A stretch of DNA of 64,000 nt, from the NCBI GenBank assembly GCA_039980455.1, contig JBDXCG010000006.1:62001-126000 (forward strand), written 5' to 3'. The notes beneath the pieces are model-generated. The model ran no database searches. It was not told the origin of the DNA and saw only the letters and a list, made by a program, of their open reading frames with translations. Source of the DNA: CALINF01 sp039980455 (GTDB lineage: Bacteria > Pseudomonadota > Gammaproteobacteria > Pseudomonadales > Halieaceae). Below, piece after piece: positions 1 through 7,690 of this stretch (position 1 is its first letter; each line of letters opens with the position of its first letter). Made by a program: the position numbers and the translations under genes.

Positions 1-1
1 T

Positions 2-1309
2 GGTGCCCTGGCGCTGGATGGCGCCTGGCAGCGCTTGCGGGGCGACAACAATCTCGAGGACTCCGAATTTGCCCGGCGTGAAGCCAATCGCTTTGTGTCC
101 GAATTGGGGCGGCTAAAGGGCAGCTATGTCAAAATCGGGCAGATGTTTGCGATGCTGGGAGAGCACTTTCTGCCTCCAGCGCTAACAGACGCGCTACACC
201 AGTTGGAATCACAGACTGAACCACTACCCTGGGAAGATATTGAAGAGCAGTTGCGCACCGAACTGGGTGACAAGTTTGATGAGCTGGCCATCGAGCATTC
301 TGCTCTGGCGGCCGCATCAATGGCGCAGGTGCACCGGGCGACCATTCGGGCTACGGGTGAACAAATTTGCTTGAAGGTGCAATACCCCGGACTGGCGGCG
401 GTGATCGACACTGATTTCGATGCGGTAGTGCGAATGCTGTTGCTGGCACGTTGGATAAAGGCTGGCAAGGAGATGGATGATTGGCTCGAGTCCATGCGAG
501 CGCAGCTGCATCAGGAGATCGACTACGCGCGCGAAGCCGCTATGATCGATGCGATAAGCGACCATGTTGCCGGTCTCGACCCTGATACAGCTGATGGCGG
601 TATTGTCTATCACGTACCCGAGCGCTTCGCGCGATACTGCACCGCGCAGGTGTTGGCGCTGGAGTATGCCGAGGGCCACTTAGTGACTCAGGTAGAGGTT
701 GCGCAGATGTCCCAGCAGCGCCGCAATGCGCTCGGCCTTGGTATGCTTGAATTGTTCTTTCTAGAGCTTTACCGCTGGGGACTTCTGCAGACAGATCCCA
801 ACTTCGGCAACTTCTTGATCCGCGAGCGCGATGGCCGCGATGAATTGGTTTTGCTCGACTTCGGCTCTATTTTGGCACCAGACGACGCGTTTTTGGTGCA
901 CCTTGGGAATGCAATCGTCGCGGGGCAGGCCCAGGATCGAGACTTGTTGCTCGAGAGCCTAGAGGGGCTTGGTTGTCTTGGGCCGGAGAGTAGCGAGTTT
1001 GCGCGCACGACATTCTGCGATTTCTGTATGCAGCTGTTGGAACCGCTCCGAGCGCCAGATCAATTACCGGAACGTTACCTGAATGATCGTGGCGAATACC
1101 GTTGGGGCGATTCGGCGCTGATACGCCGCGTGGGCAAGCAGGCCGCGCAGTCAGCCGCCACGCGACACTTTGCTACGCCGTCAAGAGAGTTTGCAATGAT
1201 CGCTCGCAAGCTTACCGGCGTATTTACTTTTATCGCGGTGCTTAATGCTGAGTTTAATGCCAATGAGACCGTACATATCTACATAGATCAGTGGCTCGAG
1301 GAGGATTGA
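2..1309 (+). CDS. ABC1/AarF/UbiB-family atypical kinase (5' end outside window)
   Basis: The reading frame is open to the window edge, so the gene begins upstream; a TTG at 35 is the first in-frame start-like codon but is probably internal. Visible family marks are the KxGQ motif (KIGQ, about residue 34 of the visible part), the AAASMAQVH nucleotide-loop segment, LKVQYPG with the conserved lysine, QEIDYAREA, the catalytic-loop-like QTDPNFGN and the metal-binding DFG. ABC1 proteins are atypical protein-kinase-like ATPases; bacterial UbiB supports ubiquinone synthesis, but most members have no defined substrate. It is not a clear UbiB because the usual C-terminal transmembrane hairpin is absent. 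The stop is followed at once by the start of a second ABC1 gene, so the two are surely co-transcribed. The family call is firm; the substrate is unknown. Confidence 0.9.
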   Translation, partial: GALALDGAWQRLRGDNNLEDSEFARREANRFVSELGRLKGSYVKIGQMFAMLGEHFLPPALTDALHQLESQTEPLPWEDIEEQLRTELGDKFDELAIEHSALAAASMAQVHRATIRATGEQICLKVQYPGLAAVIDTDFDAVVRMLLLARWIKAGKEMDDWLESMRAQLHQEIDYAREAAMIDAISDHVAGLDPDTADGGIVYHVPERFARYCTAQVLALEYAEGHLVTQVEVAQMSQQRRNALGLGMLELFFLELYRWGLLQTDPNFGNFLIRERDGRDELVLLDFGSILAPDDAFLVHLGNAIVAGQAQDRDLLLESLEGLGCLGPESSEFARTTFCDFCMQLLEPLRAPDQLPERYLNDRGEYRWGDSALIRRVGKQAAQSAATRHFATPSREFAMIARKLTGVFTFIAVLNAEFNANETVHIYIDQWLEED

Positions 1310-2635
1310 GTGGCGCGCACGCCTAAAGACAAGGACGACGCAAAAGCTGTACCCACTGGACGCGTATCGCGCTTTGCCAGGGTTGCCAAGCTGGCCGGCG
1401 GTGTTGCCAGCGGTATGCTGGCTGAGGGTACGCGCCAATGGCGAGCGGGAAACAGGCCGCGTCGCCGGGACCTCATTATGACCCCTGCCAATGCACGCCG
1501 CGTTGCCGATCAGCTGGCTGAGATGCGCGGTGCTGCGATGAAACTAGGACAAATTCTGTCGATGGATACGGGCGATATGTTGCCGCGAGAGCTCGCTGAT
1601 ATTCTTGCAAGGCTGCGTTCAGATGCCAGAGCAATGCCGGTAGCGCAGTTGCAGCAGACGATGACGGAGGCGTATGGAGAAGACTGGGAGTCTATGTTCT
1701 ACGATTTCGATTTTAAACCTCTGGCCGCTGCCTCCATTGGCCAAGTGCATAAAACCACATCGCCCGATGGGCGTTCCATCGTGTTGAAAGTGCAGTACCC
1801 GGGTGTGCGCGAAAGTATCGACAATGATGTGGATAACATTGCTACGGTACTGCGTCTGTCGGGCTTGTTACCCAAAGAGGTAGATCTTGCGCCGTTGCTA
1901 AGTGATGCCAAGGTGCAGTTACGTGATGAAGCAGATTATCTGAAGGAAGCGGAGTTTTTATCTGCGTTCGGCGAAGTCCTAGCCGATGACGAGCGCTTCA
2001 TTTTGCCCGAAGTGTTGCCCGAACTGACACATCGCAGTGTACTGGCGATGACTTACGTTAGTGGCAGCCCAATCGAGAACATTGCCTATCAGCCTCGGGA
2101 AGAGCGCGATCGGGTGATGACTGCGCTGCTCGATCTTATGCTCACCGAGTTGTTTGAGCTGGCAATGGTGCAAACCGATCCCAATTTTGCCAATTATCAG
2201 TACAAGCAAAGCACTGGCGAGATAGTGCTTTTGGATTTCGGCGCAACCAGGCACTTCAAAAAACGCTTTGTGAATAATTATCGCAAGCTAGCCGCTGCGG
2301 CTATCGCTAACGACCGCAAAGGCATTGCGGCGGCAGCAGATAAATTGGGCTACGCCGTTGGCGATGAAGATTCCGATTATCGGGAGTTGGTGCTGGAGCT
2401 GTTTACGCTTGCTTTAGAGCCGCTAAGTCAGGAGGGCGCTTACGACTTTGGTCGCTCAGACATGCCCGCAAGGATGTCTGAGCTGGGAGAATCGATTACC
2501 GACTACCGCGATTTCTGGAAAGCACCGCCCACCGATGCGGTGTACTTTCACCGCAAACTGGGCGGGATGTTTATGTTGGCCAGCAGGCTCAAAGCGCGTG
2601 TTGACGTTAATGAACTGATGCAGCAGTGGCTGTGA
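1310..2635 (+). CDS. ABC1/AarF/UbiB-family atypical kinase, second of tandem pair
   Basis: This is a 441-residue protein starting with GTG directly after the TGA of the upstream paralogue. A strong GAGGAGG ribosome site lies inside the preceding gene's last codons, so translation is coupled. It carries the ABC1 set: KLGQ, AAASIGQVH, LKVQYPGV, DEADYLKEA, QTDPNFAN and LLDFGA. The N-terminal 40 residues are basic and not conserved with the neighbour. No transmembrane helix is evident at the C-terminus, so a soluble or peripheral protein is likely. The two copies are clearly diverged rather than a recent duplication. A role in quinone or lipid metabolism, as for other ABC1 proteins, is inference only. 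Confidence 0.9.
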   Translation: MARTPKDKDDAKAVPTGRVSRFARVAKLAGGVASGMLAEGTRQWRAGNRPRRRDLIMTPANARRVADQLAEMRGAAMKLGQILSMDTGDMLPRELADILARLRSDARAMPVAQLQQTMTEAYGEDWESMFYDFDFKPLAAASIGQVHKTTSPDGRSIVLKVQYPGVRESIDNDVDNIATVLRLSGLLPKEVDLAPLLSDAKVQLRDEADYLKEAEFLSAFGEVLADDERFILPEVLPELTHRSVLAMTYVSGSPIENIAYQPREERDRVMTALLDLMLTELFELAMVQTDPNFANYQYKQSTGEIVLLDFGATRHFKKRFVNNYRKLAAAAIANDRKGIAAAADKLGYAVGDEDSDYRELVLELFTLALEPLSQEGAYDFGRSDMPARMSELGESITDYRDFWKAPPTDAVYFHRKLGGMFMLASRLKARVDVNELMQQWL

Positions 2636-2671
2636 CGCCACTACTGCAGTGAAAACTCACCGTCGCTGCAG

Positions 2672-4723
2672 CTAGTTCAGACTATTCAAGAAGCGGATGT
2701 AGGCATCCGTAGAGAAGGGGCGTTCTAGAAACTCCCCGACAAAGTCTGCCGCGGGCTTGCTGCCTGCGGCTCCCAATACTTCGTCTCTATACGCGTATGA
2801 CACCGATGTATTGCGCAAACCCTCTTTTTCGAAACGGCTGAACATATCTGTCGCGATCGCCAAGGACCATTGGTAGATATAGTAGTTCGAAGAGTACCCA
2901 TTGAGGTGACCAAAATTATTGTAGAAGTAGGTACCTTCCACATAAGGGTAGGGCGAGTATTTAGCTTGCAGTGACTTAAGCAGTGGCAATGGCTCGAACT
3001 GTTCTGGCGGGGTCATGTAAAAACTCAACGAGATATTGGCAAAGAAGATCTGCGAGGCAGTGCTGCTGGCGGTAGCGAAGTACCGTGCGCTGCGCATCTT
3101 ATTTACCAGTTCGCGAGGTATCACCTCACCCTCGCTGTTGGTAGCGAACTGGCTGAGCGTGTCGTAGTCCCACACCCATTCCTCCAGCATTTGCGAGGGC
3201 GCTTCCACAAAGTCTCGCTCCATCGACATGCCGCCAATGCTCATCCATGACTGTGTGCCGGAAAACATATTGTGTATCAGATGGCCGAATTCATGCAGGT
3301 AGGTTTCAACCTGATTGTGCTCCATCAGACCTTCTGGAAAATTGGTCGCCAGGCCAGACAGGGGCAGTTGCTTGTCCTTGAGACCCGTGCGTAACGTCCA
3401 GTGCGCTGCGTGCTTATACTTGTCCTCTCGCGGGTGCATGTCCAGATAGAAGCGCCCGAGGGGGGTGCCGTTGCGCTGTATTTCCCAGGCAGTCACAGAT
3501 TCGTGCCACGTGTCGGTCTGCCAGGGCACAATCTCTACGTCGAACAAGTCTTGTGTCAGCGCGAATATACCTGACTGCACCTTGTCAAAGTGGAAGTACT
3601 CACGCACCTCTTGTGAATCCAATGCGTAGTCTTCCTGTCGCACGAGATTAGACAGGTAGCTACCCTGCCATGCTTGTACCTGTGTAGCCGAGGGGTCTAT
3701 CTCCTGCAGTCGTGTGAGTAGTATGCCCATGTCCCGGCTGGCAGGCGCCTTGAGTGCAGTGCCAACTTCATTCAGAAAGCGTTTGGCATTGTCTGGACTA
3801 CCAATCATCAGTCCGTCCATAGCCAGTGCAGCGTAGCTGTCATAGCCCAGTAGCTGAGCCAGTTCATACCGTTTGGTAACCAGTTGCTTAAGGTTGTCTG
3901 TGTTAGCCGGTGAACCGATATTGTTGCGGGCGATATGCAGCTGCTTGCGCAGGTTGTCATCGGTACTGTATTTGAGCACCGGGAACACATCAGGATAGTT
4001 TGTGGAGATCTGAATCTCGCCGTTTTCATCAGCGGGATGGCTGTCGACAAAATCTTGAGGTAGCCCCTCCAAGCCGGCAGGTGTTGTTGCCACATAGCGC
4101 GTATCTTCACGAATTGTACGGTCGAAGGTATTGCCGATCTCGGTAATTTCGCGCTTAACCTGACGTACTCGCTCGCGCGTTGCCTCGTCTCGGTCTACAC
4201 CAGACTGACGAAAATCGCGCAGCTGATTTTTTACCATTCGCGCTTCAGGCGCACTCAGGCCTGTAAGGTCGATCGCCGACACTCGCTCATAGAACTTGCG
4301 TGACAAATCTAGGCCGCTGGCAAAATCGGTGTACTCCTGCACGCATACCTCTGCTGCCGCACGAATGTCCTGGTTGGGATGTACTGACTTTAAGTACCAC
4401 ACATGACGGATGGCCTGCAGATCGATGCTCATAGCATCATAGGCGCCAAAGACCGACTCCAGTGTGGCCTCGGACGTGTCATTTTCGATAGCGCTAAATG
4501 CTTTCTTGGCATTTGTGACTGTGTCTATACACAGTGAAGCGAGGTCCTCTGCAGGCAGGTTGAAATTCCAACCATCAACGGCAGTAGACTGAGCTTTTGC
4601 TGCGGTGGTGTTAGCTGCAGCAGAGGCTGGTAGCGCACTCAATCCGATTGGACTCAGTGCCAGCGATACAAGGGCAGCGCGAGTCAGAGAAGGCAAATGC
4701 AATTTGAGGGATGAGTAAATCAC
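2672..4723 (-). CDS. Secreted M3-family zinc oligopeptidase (thimet/Dcp-like)
   Basis: This is a 683-residue metallopeptidase with the gluzincin motif HEFGH (His477 and His481), followed by the M3 signature MERDFVEAPSQMLEEW, whose glutamate supplies the third zinc ligand. Length and motifs fit subfamily M3A. A hydrophobic signal peptide (about residues 12-38, ending in a small-residue ASA-like site) indicates export, unlike the cytosolic OpdA and Dcp. I prefer the GTG at 4723: GGAG lies 8 nt upstream of it, whereas a TTG at 4756 would give an 11-residue longer product with no ribosome site. It is convergent with the ABC1 pair. It probably cleaves short peptides in the periplasm. A second M3 peptidase at 36770 lacks the signal peptide. 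Confidence 0.9.
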   Translation of the reverse strand: MIYSSLKLHLPSLTRAALVSLALSPIGLSALPASAAANTTAAKAQSTAVDGWNFNLPAEDLASLCIDTVTNAKKAFSAIENDTSEATLESVFGAYDAMSIDLQAIRHVWYLKSVHPNQDIRAAAEVCVQEYTDFASGLDLSRKFYERVSAIDLTGLSAPEARMVKNQLRDFRQSGVDRDEATRERVRQVKREITEIGNTFDRTIREDTRYVATTPAGLEGLPQDFVDSHPADENGEIQISTNYPDVFPVLKYSTDDNLRKQLHIARNNIGSPANTDNLKQLVTKRYELAQLLGYDSYAALAMDGLMIGSPDNAKRFLNEVGTALKAPASRDMGILLTRLQEIDPSATQVQAWQGSYLSNLVRQEDYALDSQEVREYFHFDKVQSGIFALTQDLFDVEIVPWQTDTWHESVTAWEIQRNGTPLGRFYLDMHPREDKYKHAAHWTLRTGLKDKQLPLSGLATNFPEGLMEHNQVETYLHEFGHLIHNMFSGTQSWMSIGGMSMERDFVEAPSQMLEEWVWDYDTLSQFATNSEGEVIPRELVNKMRSARYFATASSTASQIFFANISLSFYMTPPEQFEPLPLLKSLQAKYSPYPYVEGTYFYNNFGHLNGYSSNYYIYQWSLAIATDMFSRFEKEGLRNTSVSYAYRDEVLGAAGSKPAADFVGEFLERPFSTDAYIRFLNSLN

Positions 4724-4894
4724 TGACGGAACTCCAGTCGGTAGTATGTAGGCCAAAGTGGGATTACAACAAGGCGCGGCACGTTACTGCCTGAGCCCTC
4801 AATCTTCAAGTGTTTTGGCTTGTTTTTAGAGTGAAATGCGATGAAGTGAGTAGCTGATGCGACGACTGGCCGCTATGGCTTAGGGGTCGTAAAG

Positions 4895-4924
4895 GCCACC
4901 GCACGCAGAGATGCGTGCGGTGGC
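4895..4924 (-). terminator. Hairpin downstream of the MFS gene, probable terminator
   Basis: A perfect 13-bp GC-rich inverted repeat (4895-4907 and 4912-4924) with a 4-nt GAGA/TCTC loop lies 26 bp beyond the stop of the minus-strand MFS gene. On the minus strand it is followed only by CTTTA, so the U-tract is weak; it may be an imperfect intrinsic terminator or an RNA 3'-end stabiliser. Confidence 0.6.
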
Positions 4925-4949
4925 TGATCATAGCCCCGCGAATTGGCCG

Positions 4950-6185
4950 CTAGCAGGCATCCACCGTTTCAACCGGGCGCAACAGTTTTTCCCGGGTGAT
5001 ACGTGTAAGCAGCGGTAACAACACCAGCACCATCAGAGGTGTGAACACTGCAACCAGGCTCAGCAATGTAGGTGCCATGCCGTAGCGGTCGAGGCTGTAG
5101 CCCAGTATGGGGCCGGTCACGATAAATACCGCTCTTACCACTAGGCTGACAAGCGAGTTCACGGTTGCCCGGAAGTCGCCGGGTACCCGGCGATTGAGTG
5201 CCTCATAAAATACACTCAGGCTTATGCCGCGGGCGATCTGGATCGCAAACCCAAACATTACTCCTACCCAACCACTACCCAGAGCCATGCCCAACATACC
5301 GGCAATGGGCAGGATCGCGAGCAATACCAGCAATCGGCGGGTACCCAGCTTCTTTTCGATTGCTGATGCGTACCGCGCTGCTAGGCTTACTACCAAGGCG
5401 AACGCCGCCCAAAGGTAGCCGAAGCTTTCTATGGGTACTCCCTGAACCTCCCAGTATTTCTGATAGATCCAGAAAACGTACACCGCCATAAGGCCAAACA
5501 CCGTAATGGCGAATGCGGTCCAGAGCACCACTGGCTTACCGAACAGCAATAACTCGATCACCTCGCGCGCATTCTGCTTGTGATCAACTTCACGCTTGGG
5601 CCGCGGTACCTCTATCAAGGCAAAGCCCAGAATCAGCGGTACAAGGCCGGTGACTGCCTGCACCCAAACAACCCACTGCATTGATGCCAGCATTAATAGG
5701 CTGGCAACGATACCTGCGATGCCTGAAGCCGCAGCTTCTACTGAGATCAATCGGCTCAATGATTTTCCCGCACCAGCTCCACCTTCAAGATCGTTTTCCT
5801 GCAGGTACAGCTCGGTGTCATACAGCAACGCCAAATCAGCGCCGGAGATAAGACTGAAACCAAGGCCAAGAATCATTTCGTACAGCAGGAAGTCCAAGAA
5901 GGTGTCCGCCCAGAATAAGGACAGAAAACCGATGGCATTGAGGCCTGCACCTACCAGTACCGCATTACGGCGACCCCACATGTCGGCAATGTAGCCCGAT
6001 GGGACCTCGCAGATCGCAATGGTCAGCGCGAACGCAGCCTGCGTCTGCAACACCTGGCTCATAGACAGGCCGTAGCCCTGCAACAGCGGCACGAATATGG
6101 GGATCACCACCATGAAGCTGTGGAAAAATCCCATCAAATAGATTGTCTTGATATTGCGTTGTAATAACCGGTTCACGGTACTCAC
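4950..6185 (-). CDS. MFS transporter
   Basis: This is a 411-residue integral membrane protein with about 12 hydrophobic segments. The MFS loop 2-3 motif is present (GYIADMWGRRNAVL, about residues 62-75), and the central cytoplasmic loop lies near residues 190-210 with many charged residues. The start is GTG at 6185. The substrate cannot be told from sequence. No regulator is adjacent. An intrinsic terminator lies only 56 bp upstream of the start, and a small transcription unit precedes that, so expression may depend on read-through or on a promoter squeezed between 6186 and 6240. Either a drug/metabolite exporter or a small-molecule importer is possible. Confidence 0.85.
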   Translation of the reverse strand: MSTVNRLLQRNIKTIYLMGFFHSFMVVIPIFVPLLQGYGLSMSQVLQTQAAFALTIAICEVPSGYIADMWGRRNAVLVGAGLNAIGFLSLFWADTFLDFLLYEMILGLGFSLISGADLALLYDTELYLQENDLEGGAGAGKSLSRLISVEAAASGIAGIVASLLMLASMQWVVWVQAVTGLVPLILGFALIEVPRPKREVDHKQNAREVIELLLFGKPVVLWTAFAITVFGLMAVYVFWIYQKYWEVQGVPIESFGYLWAAFALVVSLAARYASAIEKKLGTRRLLVLLAILPIAGMLGMALGSGWVGVMFGFAIQIARGISLSVFYEALNRRVPGDFRATVNSLVSLVVRAVFIVTGPILGYSLDRYGMAPTLLSLVAVFTPLMVLVLLPLLTRITREKLLRPVETVDAC

Positions 6186-6240
6186 CCTGTCGACCAGGAA
6201 CCCGTATTACGAAGGAAGTTAGCTGTTTTTATGAAACAAA

Positions 6241-6279
6241 AAAAAGGCCTCCGGAATCTGGGTTCTCGGAGGCCTTTTT
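6241..6279 (-). terminator. Strong intrinsic terminator (usable in both directions)
   Basis: A perfect 13-bp stem (6241-6253 and 6267-6279, core AAGGCCTCCG) encloses a 13-nt loop. On the minus strand the stem is followed by a run of eight or more T before GTTTC; on the plus strand it ends in TTTTTC. It lies 56 bp upstream of the MFS start and about 33 bp after the stop of a 30-codon ORF, so it either ends a small transcript or acts as an attenuator for the MFS gene. Confidence 0.85.
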
Positions 6280-6311
6280 CTAAATTCGACTACTTATCGA
6301 TTCATGCTTCC

Positions 6312-6404
6312 TTAAACCACACACTGCGCCCACAGACACACCGGCGACGAGACAAGTGTCTTACCTCGCTGGTACATCGTTGCGTTGTCGTAGTGCGTGA
6401 TCAT
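6312..6404 (-). CDS. Possible 30-residue small protein or leader peptide
   Basis: A short ORF begins MITHYDNATMYQ and ends WAQCVV-stop, containing two cysteines and one tryptophan. It lies wholly inside the predicted CRP-controlled transcript. The ribosome site is modest (AAGAG with about 7 nt spacing to ATG). The stop codon overlaps a better Shine-Dalgarno-like AAGGAAG that precedes a three-codon ATG-AAT-CGA-TAA frame. No recognisable family, no membrane helix and no run of one amino-acid codon that would suggest classical amino-acid attenuation. It could be a chance ORF. Confidence 0.3.
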   Translation of the reverse strand: MITHYDNATMYQRGKTLVSSPVCLWAQCVV

Positions 6405-6451
6405 CAGTTTTCTCTTGCGCTTCTCGCGCTGAATCGTCTTAACAGATGAGT

Positions 6452-6480
6452 ATGTTGGCTTTGTGCTGCAAGGAGGTCAA
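6452..6480 (-). promoter_or_regulatory. Predicted sigma70 promoter for the small transcript
   Basis: On the minus strand TTGACC (6475-6480) is followed after 17 bp by CAACAT (6452-6457), placing the start near 6445. The -35 box is good and the -10 box poor, as is usual for an activator-dependent promoter. The CRP-like palindrome centre lies about 58-61 bp upstream of the predicted start. Confidence 0.4.
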
Positions 6481-6495
6481 CCAACTTTTCTCGAT

Positions 6496-6511
6496 TGTGA
6501 CTTTTGTCACA
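6496..6511. promoter_or_regulatory. CRP/Vfr-like operator (TGTGA-N6-TCACA)
   Basis: The sequence TGTGACTTTTGTCACA matches both half-sites of the CRP consensus exactly. It lies 29 bp past the stop of the HdeD-like gene and upstream of a TTGACC-17-CAACAT promoter on the minus strand, at a class I spacing. It could alternatively fold as a 6-bp hairpin at the 3' end of the HdeD-like mRNA, but it has no following T-run. Confidence 0.55.
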
Positions 6512-6539
6512 GGCCATCGGTGAAAATAGCGGTGCTGCT

Positions 6540-7139
6540 TTACTGAGCCAATTGCGACGTTGCACGTTGCAGCCGGCTGACAATGAAGAACAGCAGTGCA
6601 GCGACCAACAAAGCTGCGATACCCAGTATCCAGGAAATTGCACCTATGCCAATGCCAGGCCACATAAGCAGAATCAGGCCGATCACCAAAGCCAGAATAC
6701 CCGTACCTCTAACGGTAGAGCGCTCTGGGTCTGTGTCACTCATTTGACGGCTGAAGAGAAAGTTGCGAACGCCGATATACAGAACCAAAGCGCCAAACAG
6801 TTTCAGTAAAACAGCAATGGAGTTTGGCCAAAACAGCAATACGCCTCCTATCACCAAGCTGATGACGGCGCTTCCCAAATAGCTGCGTAAATCGCCTCCG
6901 CGAGACGCGCTAACCAAGCTTCCAATACCATCCAAAATGCTGCACACACCCACAAACATCGCCAAGTACTTCATGCTCGTACTTGGCCAGAATAGTGCGG
7001 AAATTCCAACCACTACGAGTAGAGCGGCCTTTAGCTGCAATGATCGACAAAAATGATGGAAGCCATCTTGTACCTGCGTGCGGGCATTGATTGCTGCATC
7101 CTTGAGTTGCTCTTTTTGTTGCTCATCAATCGGGCTCAT
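6540..7139 (-). CDS. HdeD-family (DUF308) membrane protein
   Basis: This is a 199-residue inner-membrane protein with six hydrophobic helices arranged as three similar pairs containing repeated FWP/LWP turns (ALFWPSTSMKYL, VLLFWPNSIAVLL, ILLMWPGIGIGAI). That is the DUF308 repeat pattern of HdeD, a membrane protein linked to acid resistance in enterics. An amphipathic charged N-terminus (about residues 1-35) precedes the first helix. It follows a small exported-protein gene on the same strand after 52 bp, so they may be co-transcribed. The physiological role in this organism is not evident. Confidence 0.85.
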   Translation of the reverse strand: MSPIDEQQKEQLKDAAINARTQVQDGFHHFCRSLQLKAALLVVVGISALFWPSTSMKYLAMFVGVCSILDGIGSLVSASRGGDLRSYLGSAVISLVIGGVLLFWPNSIAVLLKLFGALVLYIGVRNFLFSRQMSDTDPERSTVRGTGILALVIGLILLMWPGIGIGAISWILGIAALLVAALLFFIVSRLQRATSQLAQ

Positions 7140-7191
7140 TTACGTGTTACTCCTACACCAATTTTTTATTGCTCACTAGTAAGCCTATCTT

Positions 7192-7485
7192 CTAGTCGTC
7201 CTTCTTATCTTTCTTATCTCTTCGACCCTTGCGTAACTCGCTGCGGGCATCCTGAATATTTTTGCGACACTTGACGGGGTTCAGCCGATTCGTTTTCGCC
7301 AGCGTGAGCTCAGCATTGGCCTTGGTGCGAGATTCCGCTGTGTAGTCATCCTTATCTTCCGCAATCTCTTGTTTCAATTTACGGATATCCTCTTGGCAGT
7401 CGTCTGTGACACCCAGGTCAGCGGCCGCAGAGAAAGAAAGTGTGAGCATTAGCAGCAGTACTGTACCGGTTAGGGTTTGTCTCAT
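7192..7485 (-). CDS. Small exported lysine/aspartate-rich protein
   Basis: A 97-residue product is predicted from the ATG at 7485, which has an AAAGGA ribosome site 9 nt upstream; an upstream in-frame start at 7521 would only add residues before the signal peptide. The N-terminus (MRQTLTGTVLLLML...) is a Sec signal peptide ending near SAAA. The mature part has two cysteines (DDCQED and VKCRKN) about 45 residues apart, a predicted helical charged region, and an extremely basic/acidic C-tail (RKGRRDKKDKKDD). No known family recognised. It is likely periplasmic and possibly co-expressed with the HdeD-like gene. Confidence 0.7.
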   Translation of the reverse strand: MRQTLTGTVLLLMLTLSFSAAADLGVTDDCQEDIRKLKQEIAEDKDDYTAESRTKANAELTLAKTNRLNPVKCRKNIQDARSELRKGRRDKKDKKDD

Positions 7486-7540
7486 GATTAGTTTCCTTTG
7501 TGGTTGGCGCGCGGGTATCACGGCGGTTCAGACTTTGCCC

Positions 7541-7574
7541 AGTATAGTACAAGAGCAGTGATCTACCTCGTCAA
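7541..7574 (-). promoter_or_regulatory. Weak candidate promoter for the small exported protein
   Basis: On the minus strand TTGACG (7569-7574) precedes overlapping -10-like boxes TACTAT (19 bp spacing, 7544-7549) and TATACT (22 bp spacing, 7541-7546). The boxes are good but the spacing is long, so the assignment is tentative. Confidence 0.3.
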
Positions 7575-7690
7575 AGCTCTGCGCCCGCGGTGTACCCAGA
7601 ACGGGTTGAATGTTTTTACGACCTGGATCAAGTCACACTGCCCTGACAACTGCTATAACTAGATCTTGTCCTGTTTAGAAGAGCAAGTTT

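Larger units (their letters stand above)
6241..6445 (-). ncRNA. Candidate small transcript (sRNA or small mRNA)
   Basis: This stretch between the HdeD-like gene and the MFS gene is not explained by a long ORF. It begins at a predicted promoter with a CRP-like palindrome near position -60 and ends at a perfect intrinsic terminator, giving a transcript of about 200 nt. Local hairpin potential is visible: GCGC-GAGAA-GCGC near 6425, and GACAC...GTGTC. It contains a 30-codon ORF (6312-6404), so it may be a small mRNA, a dual-function RNA, or a leader of the MFS gene. The boundaries are predicted, not measured. Confidence 0.4.

Noticed and set aside
34..495. Minus-strand ORFs over the first ABC1 kinase gene
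   Set aside because: Shadows of codons in a conserved kinase domain; serine-rich composition and no initiation signals.
2640..2680. CTGCAG palindromes between the ABC1 pair and the M3 peptidase
   Set aside because: Short restriction-site-like palindromes with no stable stem or T-tract.
5198..5994. Plus-strand ORFs of 97-132 codons inside the MFS gene
   Set aside because: Antisense shadows of a recognisable 12-helix transporter; no ribosome sites or family motifs.
6296..6304. Three-codon frame ATG-AAT-CGA after a good AAGGAAG ribosome site (minus strand)
   Set aside because: Too short to claim as a gene; noted only as context for the small transcript.
6504..6809. Plus-strand 101-codon ORF over the 3' part of the HdeD-like gene
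   Set aside because: It is antisense to a clear membrane-protein gene with DUF308 repeats, and its composition (Gln/Ser/Asp-rich) is a typical shadow of hydrophobic codons.
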